Origin: Larix sibirica
Taxonomy: Eukaryota > Streptophyta > Pinopsida > Pinales > Pinaceae
DNA length: 22,000 bases
Reading direction: 5' to 3'
Assembly (NCBI GenBank): GCA_004151065.3
Contig: NWUY0300012463.1
Span: 22,191-44,190 of the forward strand
Shown here: positions 1 to 9,640 of the stretch, piece by piece
How positions within the stretch are numbered: position 1 is the first letter of the stretch
Layout of the letters: each line of letters opens with the position of its first letter
Made by a program: the position numbers and the translations under genes
Notes under the pieces: model-generated
The model's database searches: none
The model's input: the letters and a program-made list of their open reading frames with translations, nothing else
Told to the model about the DNA's origin: nothing

Positions 1-491
1 AGGAGATCCCCCTTTAAGCACTCAGGAAGGAATGAAAAATTTAAAAAGATGGTTTCAGTCCAGCAATCTGAAAACTCTATGGGACATCTCGACCTGGAAC
101 TTGGATGAAGATGGGTTCTGGAAATGTTGGCACTTAAACTGCCTAGAGAGACTGCAGAATGAAGCTAACATTCTTCTCACCCATCTACAAGGAACGTCGC
201 CCATCAAAGCCCGGTCTAGAGATAAAAGAGGATGGGGCTCAGCTTCAGGGAAATATTCNTAGGCCTTGTAGTGTCATTGTTACTTTGGGAAAACAATTGT
301 ACAGGATACCAACGGTAGCTCCACCTACCGTGGTCTCTTAGATCTCAAATAAATAGTTCAAGAAGGTAATCCCCCAAACTGGGAAATCTGTACTCTTCAT
401 GATTCATTCTCATAGAGAATGGAAGGTCATAGCCACATCTATGGCCTCTGCACAGGGCCTCTCTACACAACAAAATCTAGTGAACAAAGTC
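1..491 (+). pseudogene. Degenerate Ty3/gypsy pol, linker region ahead of RT (element A)
   Basis: This is the left-truncated start of element A, cut by the window edge. The reading frame wanders: one frame is open over 159-341, another carries the phrase around VQEGNPPNWEIC near 355-390, and the first frame resumes from about 399 into the RT at 492. I read it as the spacer between protease and RT of a plant Ty3/gypsy polyprotein, because it runs colinearly into a clear RT. No protease DSG motif is visible, so the protease is either outside the window or lost. An ambiguous base lies at about 259. No other identity was recognised. The link to the RT is sure; naming this part a spacer is inference. 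Confidence 0.55.
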
Positions 492-1325
492 GTAGAAGAA
501 TATCGAGACATCTTCACCTCACTTACCAGGGTGCATCTGCAATGTCATGTCAAGCATTCAATCAATCTGAACCCTAGTGAACCTTACCTAATGGGCCAGT
601 ATATCAACGCTTTCTCATGGAAAATGAGGAAATCAAGTGCCAAATTCAAGATTTTCTCCAAAAGGGGCACATTCGAACTAGCTCCTCACCTTGTGGGAGC
701 CCAATTGTGTTGGTGTAGAAGAAGGATGAAACATGGAGACTTTCTATTTATTACAGAGTCCTCAACTAAATTATTGTCAATAATCATTACCTAATCCCTC
801 AAACTGATGATCTTATTTATCATCTTAAGGGTTCCAATTTCTTTAGTAATATTCTAAATTCAAGATACCGCTAGGTTCCTATTGAGAAAACCGATTCATG
901 GAAGACAACTTGCAAGTCTAAAGAAGGAATTTTCAGTCGTTGGTTATGCCTTTTGACCTAACTAATGCTCCAACAACATTCATGAGGATAATGAATGATA
1001 TCTTACAACTATTCACAAACTCTTTTGTTTTTATGGCCATACATTTGGACACCATCCTCATATTCAATCAAACATAGGAAGAACATTTGCAACACATTTA
1101 ACGGATCCTAACAACCCTATGACAACACAATTTATATGCCAACTTGGAGAAATGATAATTTGGCATGGAGAGAATTCAATATTTGGGTTACATTATGGAT
1201 GAAGATGGGGTGCATGTGCACCTAGCCAATATTCAATTCATTCCTGATTGGCCATCCCTGATGACTCTAATAGAGCTCTGTAGCTTCTTCAGCCTTGCCA
1301 ACTTATTGCACCAGACAATAAAAAA
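492..1325 (+). pseudogene. Degenerate Ty3/gypsy reverse transcriptase (element A)
   Basis: RNA-dependent DNA polymerase domain of an LTR retrotransposon, broken by stops and frameshifts. Recognisable landmarks in order are VEEYRDIF at 492, the VMPFDLTNAPTTFMRIMND block at about 940-1000, the active-site strand at 1039-1062, and the connection segment YLGYIMDEDGVHV near 1180-1215. The active-site box, normally YxDD, reads HLDT (1042-1053), so the tyrosine and the second catalytic aspartate are both gone. In-frame stops follow shortly after. Homology stops at about 1318-1333, next to a short A-rich run, where LINE sequence starts. No RNase H, integrase or LTR of this element is found further on. 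The wording of the RT differs from elements B and C, so A is a separate lineage. Confidence 0.85.
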
Positions 1326-1348
1326 AAATACTAGGATTTTGTGACTTC

Positions 1349-2480
1349 CTTGGAGAGGATCTCTTGAGATTAGTCAAAGAATATAAATCTATAGGTAAGA
1401 TATTGTGTGAACTCCTTTAACTATAACTTCTCGGCCTTTTTCCAAATAAATATAAGCTTAAACCCTTCGATGATTCCATTTCCATATAGTTGTATAATTG
1501 CATTTACAATATCATTTCATAAATGATAGTCGTAGGGTAAAAGTCTTTCTAGATGGATCCATATCATCAAAACAAATTTCCTTCCTCCTAGGGAGATGAA
1601 TCCATGATGAAATAGCAGCATCCTAATAAGGCATGCACTATGTTATAAGGAAAATATCAACAATGGTGTTGAAGTTGAACCTATCCAAAGCATATGAAAA
1701 AGTCAACTAGTTGTACTTAAGATTAATGCTTATACATATTTGGTTTCATGTTTAGTTGGTCAATTGGATCATGAAATGTCTCTCTTGAGTTTCTTTTACA
1801 ATCCTAATTAATGTTCCAAACTCTAACTTTTTCAAAATTGCAAGAGGTCTCAAAGTAGGGCTATCCCTTGGATATTTTTCTCTTTTTTATTATAGAAAAA
1901 AAAATCTTGAGGCTATCTCTTAGGCCAAAAGGCTAGGCACTCTAAAAGGTATTAAAATAGGAAGAACTCTACTTTTTTCCATTTACCTTTTATTGAGGAT
2001 GTTTTTTATTTTATTTTTGGTGATAGGTCAAGGAGAGATGCTAACAAGCTTAAGGAAATTCTTACCTTTACTATTTATGTATGTGTATCATAGTCAATAT
2101 GAAAATGTCTTCTATATTTTTCAATGGGATAGAAGAGTCATAGACTAGGCGTGTCCTTTGCCTCTTTCCATTCAATTGCAATAAGCTAAAACAAGGCTTC
2201 AAATATCTAGGTTTTGTTATAAACCTAATGATTATAACACAAATGAGGAGAGATGGATGTGAGAGATGGAAAAGAGGATACTATCATTGATGCAATAGAT
2301 GGTTGTATAGAGGTGGAAGATTATTACTTGCCAAATCAATGTTGGTGGAAATCCCTATTTATTAGCACACTTTAGCCTATATTTTAAAAGGAATGTTAGA
2401 GAAAATAAATATATTTAGCTTTAGATTTATTTGGTCAATAAATATGGAGAAAAAAAGCATTTCCCTAGCAAAGTGGCAAT
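1349..2480 (+). pseudogene. LINE reverse transcriptase domain, decayed
   Basis: Target-primed reverse transcriptase of an L1-type LINE. In order I see the LLxLVKEYKSIGKI segment (about 1352-1400), a degraded version of the RPISLCN-type motif (about 1465-1485), FLDGSISSKQISF then a GRQIHD-like box (about 1545-1600), the first catalytic block KLNLSKAYEKVN (1672-1707), an ARGL-type box (about 1840) and the second catalytic block FIED (1989-2000). The first block normally has an aspartate where this copy has asparagine (codon 1678-1680), and FxDD reads FIED, so both catalytic sites are altered. The thumb region after 2030 (ANKLKEIL) follows. Frames change several times and TGA, TAG and TAA stops are frequent. 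It cannot encode an active enzyme. Confidence 0.82.
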
Positions 2481-3180
2481 AAATAGAAAATCCAAAGGAA
2501 CATGGTCAATGGGGCTTAGAAAACATCTATCATTTAGGGAAAGAACTAACAAACAAAAGAATGTAGAGATTGGTGCCTCTATCATATGGAAACCAGCTAT
2601 ACATGACTTTTCATTTATTGGTAATGGGAAAGCATGGAGGTTTGACAATGGTGAAAATGTTAGGATTTGGATAGATCCTCAAGTGGGTGGTGGAAATTAT
2701 TTCAAACTTATCAAATTAGTAACAAACTCTATCCATGGTGAAGTAATATTCAATATATCCCAAGTAGGCTCACCAAACTCCTTTTCTATTAGGAAATAAG
2801 ATTGGAAGAGAGAAGAGAAGGTATGACTGGAAGGTCAATAAAAGATCCAATTGGAAGCATATATACAAAAAATAAAACTAATACATGTGTTCACTTAAAA
2901 GAAATTGAATATAAAACTGTATGATCTAAGAATCCAATGGTAAGGGTCTACACTCTACACATACTAGAAGAGCCTCAATGGTGTTGAAAGGCAATTTAGA
3001 AAATCAAATCTCCTTTAAAGGAGAGAAGCTTCATGTGGTCAACGCCCAAGAAAAAAGATCTTACATGGGAAGCTCTTCAAAAAAGGAATAGACATGGTCC
3101 CAGAAGATGCATTGTATGTCAAGGAGGGGAGGAAGTATAAGCCACATTTTTTTTCCCCTATGTAAAGCAATTTTCCGTTG
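2431..3180 (+). pseudogene. LINE region after RT, with zf-RVT knuckle, decayed
   Basis: Downstream part of the LINE second ORF. The frame open at 2431-2799 (122 residues) contains landmarks of plant L1 proteins: WSMGLRKHLSF near 2505, GENVRIWIDPQVGGG near 2650-2690, and FNISQVG near 2748. The zf-RVT cysteine knuckle follows at about 3105-3165, beginning RRCIVCQGGEE with CxxC at 3108-3119; the later histidine and cysteine of the knuckle are degraded (ATFFFPYVK). It lies between the RT core and the RNase H, the normal order. An antisense frame over 2427-2648 is a shadow. Confidence 0.75.
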
Positions 3181-3289
3181 AAATGGACTCTCTAACAGTG
3201 ATGAAGGAAAACTGCCATTATGGAAATTTTGTTGAAGAATGTCTCAAACATTAGATGCAAAAGCTAGAGCTCAAAGAATACAAAGGACT

Positions 3290-3841
3290 CCAATTAATCA
3301 TTTTATGGGTCATGTGGTTGACAAGGAATTTGGGGATTTTTTAGAACAGGCATATTCCTCCCATTCAATGTACCTATCAAGCTAAATCTATTTTCTCAAA
3401 TTTCAAATATGGGTTGAAAAACCCTATGCAAAGACAGTTGTCCCATAATCTAATTGACAAATAAAGGGATTGGGGTTACCTTCATGAAATCAATCAAGGT
3501 AACACCCAAAAAGTGGAGAAGTATAATGTTCCTTAATAGTTCCGACAAAATCAAATTCAAGGACAACATAGGGGAAGCACAAACAATTTTGAAAAACTTC
3601 TCACTTTAAAACTCGTCTTAATATTGGTAGCATATAAGGAATATAAAAAACACGTGTTTGGTGACTCAATGACCATGATCAATTGAATTATTGTACAAAG
3701 AAGAATGGTAAATTTAGTATTGATTCCAATTTTCAATCATAGATTTTAAAGTTTATTATCAGTATTTAACTCAATTTGTTGTCAACACATTTATAAAATC
3801 CTTAACAAGGAAGAATATTCTTTGTCTAGGGGGGGATTGTA
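3290..3841 (+). pseudogene. LINE C-terminal RNase H domain, decayed
   Basis: After the zinc knuckle the text WLTRNLGIF (about 3317-3345) and IPPIQC (3355) marks the linker seen in plant L1 proteins. It is followed by an RNase H-like C-terminus: VFGDSMTMIN at 3654-3683, where the aspartate of GDS (3663-3665) is a conserved acidic site, then LIPIFN near 3720 and QHIYKILNKEEYSLS at about 3785-3828. The last motif corresponds to the H-x-R-E-x-N-xx-AD-x-LS end of RNase H, but its terminal aspartate is not kept. The frame ends at TAG 3839-3841. A C-terminal RNase H is an established trait of some plant L1 lineages. This copy has several internal stops and is dead. Confidence 0.7.
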
Positions 3842-3976
3842 GCAGTTTGTTGATTCAATACAATGGATAGAAATCAAGGATGGTGCATGCTTTGGGAACA
3901 CCATTTTCCCATCTTCACATAAGGATCTCACTAACAACCAAATTATTTATGAATACTATCACTGATTTTCTAGTGG

Positions 3977-3981
3977 TTTTG
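3977..3981. repeat. Target-site duplication of element B, left copy (TTTTG)
   Basis: Five bases immediately before the TG of the 5' LTR are TTTTG. The same five bases follow the 3' LTR at 10052-10056. Five bp is the usual duplication length for Ty3/gypsy integrases. Confidence 0.85.
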
Positions 3982-4108
3982 TGTTAGGTTACTACCCTAA
4001 CCCCCTTAACTTAGATAGATTGGTTTCTGTGTATTGAGGGAATCTATATTACATAAGACCCATGAAGTATATATAGTGTGAAATAGATATTTATAAGAAG
4101 TATTACTA

Positions 4109-4144
4109 GAAGGTTCCACCTACTAGAAATTTCATTCACTAGAA
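4109..4144 (+). promoter_or_regulatory. Heat-shock-element-like motifs in the 5' LTR of B
   Basis: Two GAAnnTTC palindromes, GAAGGTTC (4109-4116) and GAAATTTC (4126-4133), plus a further GAA at 4142-4144, lie within 40 bp just upstream of the TATA-like box. This is the sequence form bound by plant heat-shock factors. The same arrangement recurs in the other LTRs of the family, which is why I list it; function is inferred only. Confidence 0.4.
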
Positions 4145-4146
4145 TG

Positions 4147-4155
4147 TATATAAAG
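4147..4155 (+). promoter_or_regulatory. TATA-like box in the 5' LTR of B
   Basis: TATATAAAG, about 165 bp into the LTR, is the best core-promoter candidate. The 3' LTR has TATATAG at the equivalent place (9834-9840). Confidence 0.5.
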
Positions 4156-4406
4156 GAGTGGAAGCAATGCAATAAGATGTCTTGTGAAGTATATTGTAAT
4201 TGAGGCTCTACTCATTTGGAGGTTTCCTTGTCAAAGAGGAAAGAGAACATTGCTTTCATTGATAAGGGTATTTCTATTTTGTTATTGGGTTATCTACAAT
4301 TTCCTATTGCTATGGTAATTTTGTCCTTTTCATTCTAAAATCTTTTTATATTAAGTACTTAATTCTACTTCGAATTTCCTATTCTATTATTAAGGTAATT
4401 AACATT

Positions 4407-4418
4407 TGGTATCGGAGC
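4407..4418 (+). other. Primer binding site of B (initiator tRNA-Met type)
   Basis: TGGTATCGGAGC starts two bases after the LTR end. It differs at one position from TGGTATCAGAGC, the complement of the 3' end of plant initiator tRNA-Met used by many plant Ty3/gypsy elements. Confidence 0.85.
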
Positions 4419-5459
4419 ACTTTCCTATGCCAAAAATTTTAGAGAATTTATTTTCAAGCTCAAGACATATTACAATGTCTATAAATAACATAGTGATCAA
4501 TCATTCAATGGGTAAATATGTGATTGGGGCAAACTACACATATGAAATAAAAGAGTTTTAACATGGTTGGACACCCTTGTAACCCATGTTGGTACTCCTT
4601 TGAGTAGTACTATATCAAACAACACATGTATATAGAATTTCACTTCCACATATCCTTTAGATAATCTTATCAATCGTCTTGTTCCTATAGTGGAACCAAA
4701 GATAGCACTCGGGAACATTACTCTCTAGCACTTGGGTAGTCGAGTATAAGTATGGCTAAGGGCATGATCAAACCTCCTTATTAAGTGCCCTAAGATATTG
4801 GGTTAATTAATATTGTTCAACCCTGCAAGTATATCAAATAGATATAGCACCTAGCATTCCCTTGTCCTCGGGACCACCCTATCCTCTATTACCATCCCAT
4901 AAAATTCCTACACAATTTGTAGTATTAAGAATTTTGGAATTGTGTTCATGCAATAATATTCGAGAAGAATTAAAACTCCTCCAAACATAATAGAAAACAA
5001 AAAACAAAAAAAAGAATGGTTTTCACACCCTTATTTCATACCTATCACATACGAATCATTATGTCGTGTTGATCACCTTGGTAATACTCCAGTAATCATT
5101 TATGTGGAAACACATCTCCAAATGCTTGTTTCAAACCCATCTCAATAGTATCCTTGTGCCAAGTTGATCATATCGGTAGCACTCCTTTGTAACACTTTTT
5201 GTGGATTGATTCTCCTTATGGCTAACACTTGAGGAGGAGAACCCTCCCACAACTTTTCTCACCTAGAAACATTGTATGATGAGTTACAACAAATAAACAC
5301 TTATCTACTCAACAAAATATTGATGTAATTTGTGTCAACGTTACCAAATTCGGGTCGGTTTCTAACTAGATGGACCACTTCATGACACCCGTTCCTTCAC
5401 CATATTTGACATACCTAGAGTTGGACCAACCTCCCCACAAAGAAGGGAATAAATCATCC
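4419..5459 (+). other. Leader of element B between PBS and gag
   Basis: About 1 kb with no long sense frame. It aligns with the leader of element C. The best-conserved block (about 4497-4740 against 13389-13620 in C) includes LDTLVTHVGTP-like sense text with two stops in B, while the antisense frame is open for 73 codons (4718-4497). Between the copies there is a 39-nt in-frame length difference. Further on, about 94-bp units repeat at 5027-5215. Whether any part is translated is unknown. Confidence 0.6.
5027..5215 (+). repeat. Degenerate 94-bp tandem duplication in the leader of B
   Basis: Two units, 5027-5120 and 5121-5215, share a poorly conserved CTT..TTTCA start, a GTTGATCA..T.GGTA core and a T(T)TGTGGA end. 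Element C has the same duplication with clearer units (13964-14157), so it predates the split of the two families. Confidence 0.45.
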
Positions 5460-6190
5460 AATCCCAATGGGCCTTACTCCACTCTACTTGTGCATGATCT
5501 AATGACTCACATCTAGCACAAAATTTCTAAAGACGAACTCAACAAATTTGATGGGTCAAACCCCATAGAATGGGTCATTCATATGGAACATTATTTTTCC
5601 TTGCATGGTATCACATATGTTATGATAAATTTTCAAGTATGTGTCTTAGGTTTGGATCTTGAACACTGTCAATGGTGGAAATGGGCATAAGAAATACTAC
5701 AAGGGTTATATTGATTAGACACAATTTGTTTTAGATTTCTATGAACATTTTGAAATAAACACTCATTATTTAGGGAAACTGACCAATATCAAATAATATA
5801 GCACAGTCAAATATTTCATCTCAACTTTTGAGTAGTTGTTCATCCACACTAAAGGCATGTCCTATACTTTTTACAAGAAATGTTTCATCAATGGTTTAAA
5901 ATAAGAGATATGTGCACAAGTCTTAATGGCTCATCCTACTGGTTAGACGTTGCTCAAATAGATAGGGAATCCCAAAAGGTGATGAATGCTCAAATAAAAA
6001 AGGCCCTATTTGTTCTCCATATCCATCCACCTAACTTCCCTTCCACTAATCCCTCAGTATCCTCTCCACCTCGTAATACCAAAATTTAATCCAAGTTGAA
6101 ATGGGTGAGTGCCAACTCAAAGGTCCCCACTATAACTATGATCAGAAAGGTTACCTTAGTGATAAATGTAAGGAGAAAAAACTCTTTACG
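5460..6190 (+). pseudogene. gag: gag of element B, decayed
   Basis: Structural capsid-nucleocapsid protein remnant. The clearest stretch is KFDGSNPIEWVIHMEHYFSL at 5544-5603, the start of the retrotransposon gag core, followed by CQWWKWA near 5667-5690 and stops. A later open piece (5880-6089) covers the FHQWFK segment and the proline- and serine-rich linker. The nucleocapsid zinc knuckle at about 6110-6172 reads HYNYDQKGYLSDKCKEKK, so the first two cysteines of the CCHC motif are replaced and only the last remains. The text aligns with gag of element C residue by residue. Stops and frameshifts throughout rule out a functional product. Confidence 0.75.
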
Positions 6191-6289
6191 GCCATTTCAT
6201 AGGGATTTTTTATGAGGAAGTTGAAGCTAGCACCCATAAGGCCCCTCATCCATTTGTAAAAGACATTCCCCAGCCTTATATACTAGAGG

Positions 6290-6660
6290 TGGAATCCAAT
6301 ATCTCTTTGCATGTATTGATTTACCATTCTACTCCCCAAAGCCTCAAATTCATGATTGGCTACATCGAACATCACAATGTCATAGTCTTAATTGACAGCA
6401 ATAAGATGCAAATGTATCCCAATAAACACATTGTTATATTCATCATGTGAACAACTTCCAAATCATGATTGTGAATGAAGGAGCTATAAAATGTAATGGT
6501 GGTTATGAACATGTGCAACTTCAAATGGGTGATTATTCCCTCAAAACCCACATGTTTTCTATTGAAATGGGTAGTTTTGATATTGTGTTGGGTGTTGAAT
6601 GATTATGGACATTAGGACCCATCACCATGTATTTTGGTTACTTATACATGAGTTTCCATA
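6290..6660 (+). pseudogene. Aspartic protease of element B, decayed
   Basis: Retropepsin-like protease that would cleave the Gag-Pol polyprotein. The active-site triplet lies in the phrase HHNVIVLIDSN; the usual DSG or DTG reads DSN (6394-6402), so the glycine is lost while the aspartate is kept. The second half is recognisable by LQMGDYSLKTHMFS (about 6517-6560) and DIVLGVE (about 6575-6600), conserved in C as well. Several frameshifts occur between them. It sits between gag and RT as expected. Confidence 0.7.
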
Positions 6661-6856
6661 TGAGGGAATAAATACACCCTCATAGGAATTCTAATCGGAT
6701 ATCCAGATTTTATAAACTCGCACTATATGGAAAATAATCTTAAAAAAGGTCATTCAAGCATTGTGGCTCAATTCCATTCCATTCAATATTTTGAGATGAA
6801 TTCTCAACCCACTCCTTCTTACATGTAGTTAGTATTTTCCAAACACCAATCCATCT

Positions 6857-7600
6857 TTGACATTCCCAAAGAACTACCCCCTTCGCGTGGTGAGCATGAT
6901 CATTCCATTCCACTTATACATGGTAGCCTCCCACACAACATACACTTGTCTCGCCATCCATTTTTCCCAAAAAACTGAAATTGAAAGGATAGTTCAAGAA
7001 TTGTTAGCTGTTAGTGTCATCTTCCCTAGTACCAACCCTTATTTTTCCCCAGTTTTTATGGTCCTCAAGAAAAAAGGAGTTTGGCACATATGGTCTTACT
7101 TCCTTTCCTTTAAAAAATTGTCTATCAAATATAAGTTTCTCATTATTGTCATTGATGACCTTCTGGATGAGCTTAAGGGTGCTCAATTCTTCACCAAACT
7201 TGATCTCCATTTATTCTATCATCAAATTCGCATGAAGGAGGTGGATATTCCCAAAAACAAATTTGGCACTCATTAAGTCCATTATGAGTTCTTGATAAAT
7301 CCCTTTGGCCTTTGCAATGCACCATGCACTCTCCAGAGTCTAATGAATGAAACATTTAAAACTTGTATGGATAATTGTATCCTCAAATTTTTTCAAGACA
7401 TCTTCATCAAGATTAAAACTTGGCAAGCCCATGTGAACCATGTGGATTAGGTCTTACAACTACTTGTGGATGATGAAACTTATCTGAAAAGATCCAAATG
7501 TGCCTTTGGTGTCTCTAAAGTGAAATACTTGTGCAATATCATTAGTGAAGAGGATGTGCATGTGGATCTAGAAAAAAAGGTAAAGCATTGAATTATTGGC
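6857..7600 (+). pseudogene. Reverse transcriptase of element B, decayed
   Basis: DNA polymerase domain. A frame open at 6857-7276 (139 codons) includes the entry segment QKTEIERIVQELLAV (near 6975-7015), VLKKKGVWHIW (7062-7094), DDLLDELKGAQFFTKLDL (7156-7209) with the first catalytic aspartate in KLDL intact, then FYHQIRMKE. After a TAA at 7274-7276 the same frame continues with HYEFL and NPFGLCNAP (about 7280-7325). The YxDD box reads FFQD (7388-7399), so one of its two aspartates is replaced by glutamine. [13 protein letters not shown] (7530-7568) marks the connection. Antisense and +1 frames over this stretch are shadows. Confidence 0.85.
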
Positions 7601-7604
7601 CTCA

Positions 7605-8175
7605 TCCCAAAACTCTTAAAATTCTAAGAGGTTTTCTAGGTATTACTGGTTATTACAAAAAGTTTGTATGGAACTATGGTAAGATTGCAACTCCACTCAC
7701 ATCTTTGCAAAAAAATGTTTTAAATTGGAATTATGTGGAAAAAAATATTTCTATGAATTAAAGGAGGCTATGTGTACCACCCATGTACTTTATTTTCCCA
7801 ACTTCACTAAAACCTTTGTCCTGGAATGTGATGCGTCAAATAAAGGCATCAAAGTAGTCTTCATGCAAGAAGGAAAACCATCGGCTTTTACTAGAAAACA
7901 ACTATATGGGAGGCACTCGAGAAAATTGGCTTATGGAAAAGAGATGAAGTCCATATTGCATGCTATGTACATATAGAAACTATAACTACTTTGGCAATTT
8001 TTCCAAATCAAAATCAATGATCACAACCTGAAATACTTTCTGGAACAAAGAACTTCCTCCCCTGAGCAACAAAAATGGGTCACCAAAATGTTGGTATATC
8101 ACCATGAGATAATTTACCAAAAGGGTGAGAAGAATGTGATTGGAGATGTTCTCTCTCGAATGTATGAAGAATAAG
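7605..8175 (+). pseudogene. RNase H of element B, decayed
   Basis: RNase H removes the RNA template during reverse transcription. [15 protein letters not shown] (about 7624-7670) is the connection motif. The open frame 7725-7976 contains FTKTFVLECDAS with the first catalytic aspartate, and YGKEMKSILHAM with the catalytic glutamate. A stop at 7974-7976 precedes LEQRTSSPEQQKWVTKM and then KGEKNVIGDVLSRMYEE (about 8040-8175), where the usual VADALSR reads IGDVLSR with the aspartate still present. The domain is fairly well kept apart from frameshifts near 7725 and the stop. Confidence 0.78.
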
Positions 8176-8389
8176 GTACCCTCTTTCCCCTCTCATTTAT
8201 CATAGCAAACCAGTTGAACACCAATTCATAACAAATAGATCACAGATCCCAAGCTTGCTAGCACGATCCAACAACTTCAAATGGAACCCCATGCATATCT
8301 AGGATACACATGAAGCAATGAATAGCTTCACTATAAATCATGTTTGTATTTTCACAAGAATTCAACATTGAAATCATGTGTGTTATCTA

Positions 8390-9060
8390 ATATGCACCCA
8401 TCACCCACAATCAGGCATTTAGGATTCAATAAAATATAAGAAAGCATCAAACGATAATTTTTTGGGAAGGCATGAAGAAGGGAATCTGCATATTTTTGGT
8501 GGAATGTGATTCTTTCCAATTAAGTAAAGGAAATATAGTGAAACCTCCATGTGAACTTCAACCACTTCACATTCCATCTAGGGTATGGACTAACATTTCT
8601 ATGGATTTCATTGGCAGGTTACCAAAACCTAACAATAAGTCTATAATCATGGTTGTGGTTTATTTCCTTTCCAAATATGCTCATTTTGTGCCCTATAACA
8701 CCCTTTAAAGGCCTCTATGGTAGCTCAAGTATTTGTGGATAATATCTTCAAATTTCATAGTATGTTGTAATCTATTGTCACAGACAGTGTAGTAATTTAT
8801 GGCAAGAATTTTTTCAACTCCAGGGAACTCAATTGAATCTCAACACCATCTATAAATCCCGAACTAATGGTCAAAATAAATCTTCCAACAAGTGCCTAGA
8901 AGCATATTTTTGGCATTATACTTCAAAGAGGCAATCCCAATGAGCTTAATGGTCACCTCTAGAAGAATGGTGGTATAATACAATTTTTCATGCAACAACT
9001 CCAATGGATCCCTTTGAATTTGTTTATGTCCAAAACCCCCCCTCAATACTACCTAATCAC
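8390..9060 (+). pseudogene. Integrase core of element B, decayed
   Basis: DDE integrase that inserts the cDNA. The N-terminal zinc finger is visible as HPSPTIRHLGF-like text (about 8398-8435) and VECDSFQLSKG (8511-8543), which keeps one of the two cysteines. The open frame 8472-8708 carries SRVWTNISMDFIGRLPK with the first catalytic aspartate (8604-8606). The second aspartate is in IVTDS (8783-8785). The GQxE box reads NGQNK (8866-8880), so the catalytic glutamate is lysine. The D1-D2 distance is not a multiple of three and D2-E is about 13 nt shorter than the canonical 108 nt, showing indels. FHATTPMDPFEFVY (8987-9030) closes the core. Confidence 0.8.
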
Positions 9061-9179
9061 CAAGTGTCTCTAAGGTATAGGAGGTTGACAAAACACTCAT
9101 AGGTTGAGTCAATATTCTCCGCATTCTCAAGGATAATCTGGCTCATAATAGGATGAAGCAATAGGTTGATCAACATCAT

Positions 9180-9615
9180 TTAGAACCCCATTTTGCAAAA
9201 TGGTACTCGGTATACATCTACCTACATCCCTATAAGAAGATATCACTCAAGTCCAACCATGAAAAAAAGTAATCACCTAATTTTTATGGACCCTATGAAG
9301 TCCACAAATGTATTTGCCCCGTGGATTACAAATTGGAGCTACCTAGCCACTCTAAGATTCATCCCATATTTCATGTATCATGCTTGAATAAATTGGTCAT
9401 CTCTCGATGTTGTATTCAAACTAGCCTTCCAAAATTGGATGAAAAATATTCCATTGGTTGAGAATCGATTTCGTCCTCGACAAACAAGAATGTCACCTCT
9501 ACCAGTGCACCATCTAAGAGGTCCTGATGTAGTGGAAAGATACACAGCCTTAGGATGCTACATGGGAATCAACAAAGATACTTCAATAATTTCTACATCT
9601 CCAACCTTAAGGATA
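9180..9615 (+). pseudogene. Integrase C-terminus of B with GPY/F motif and chromodomain remnant
   Basis: The GPY/F motif appears as FYGPY at 9282-9296, followed by IHPIFHVSC-type text (about 9355-9390). A TSLPKLDE-like linker lies near 9418-9445. The chromodomain remnant at about 9515-9600 reads EVLM.WKDTQP.DATWES, with stops at the dots; the aromatic and charged residues match the plant chromovirus chromodomain and element C. In family members this domain tethers the preintegration complex to modified histone H3. The frame open at 9439-9672 is in a different register and is a shadow. Confidence 0.7.
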
Positions 9616-9627
9616 ATGTTTATTTTT

Positions 9628-9640
9628 AAGAGGAAGGGAA
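9628..9640 (+). other. Polypurine tract of element B
   Basis: AAGAGGAAGGGAA directly abuts the TG of the 3' LTR. It is the plus-strand primer site for reverse transcription. Confidence 0.85.

Larger units (their letters stand above)
1334..3976 (+). mobile_element. 5'-truncated L1-type LINE (non-LTR retrotransposon)
   Basis: A non-LTR retrotransposon copy preserving the later part of its second ORF: reverse transcriptase, the zf-RVT cysteine knuckle and a C-terminal RNase H. The 5' side, including the endonuclease and the first ORF, is missing; the first recognisable residues (GEDLLRLVKEYKSIGKILCE, from about 1349) belong just ahead of the RT core. Such 5' truncation is typical of L1-type insertions. 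No poly(A) tail or target duplication is identified: element B begins at 3982, and the LINE 3' end may lie before it or continue after 10056. The copy carries dozens of stops and frameshifts. The element class is secure; the exact ends are not. Confidence 0.8.
3982..4404 (+). repeat. 5' LTR of element B
   Basis: 423 bp beginning TGTTAGG and ending AACA, directly followed by two bases and the PBS. It matches 9641-10051 along its length, with indels. It contains GAAnnTTC motifs at 4109-4116 and 4126-4133 and a TATA-like box at 4147-4155. The last third (from about 4260) is T-rich and carries most of the indels relative to the 3' copy. Confidence 0.9.

Noticed and set aside
2427-2648. Minus-strand frame of 73 codons
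   Set aside because: It is antisense to the LINE protein text at 2431-2799, which is clearly the real coding strand.
7004-7235. Antisense and +1 frames of 68 and 73 codons
   Set aside because: Both overlap the recognised RT of element B and show no motif of their own.
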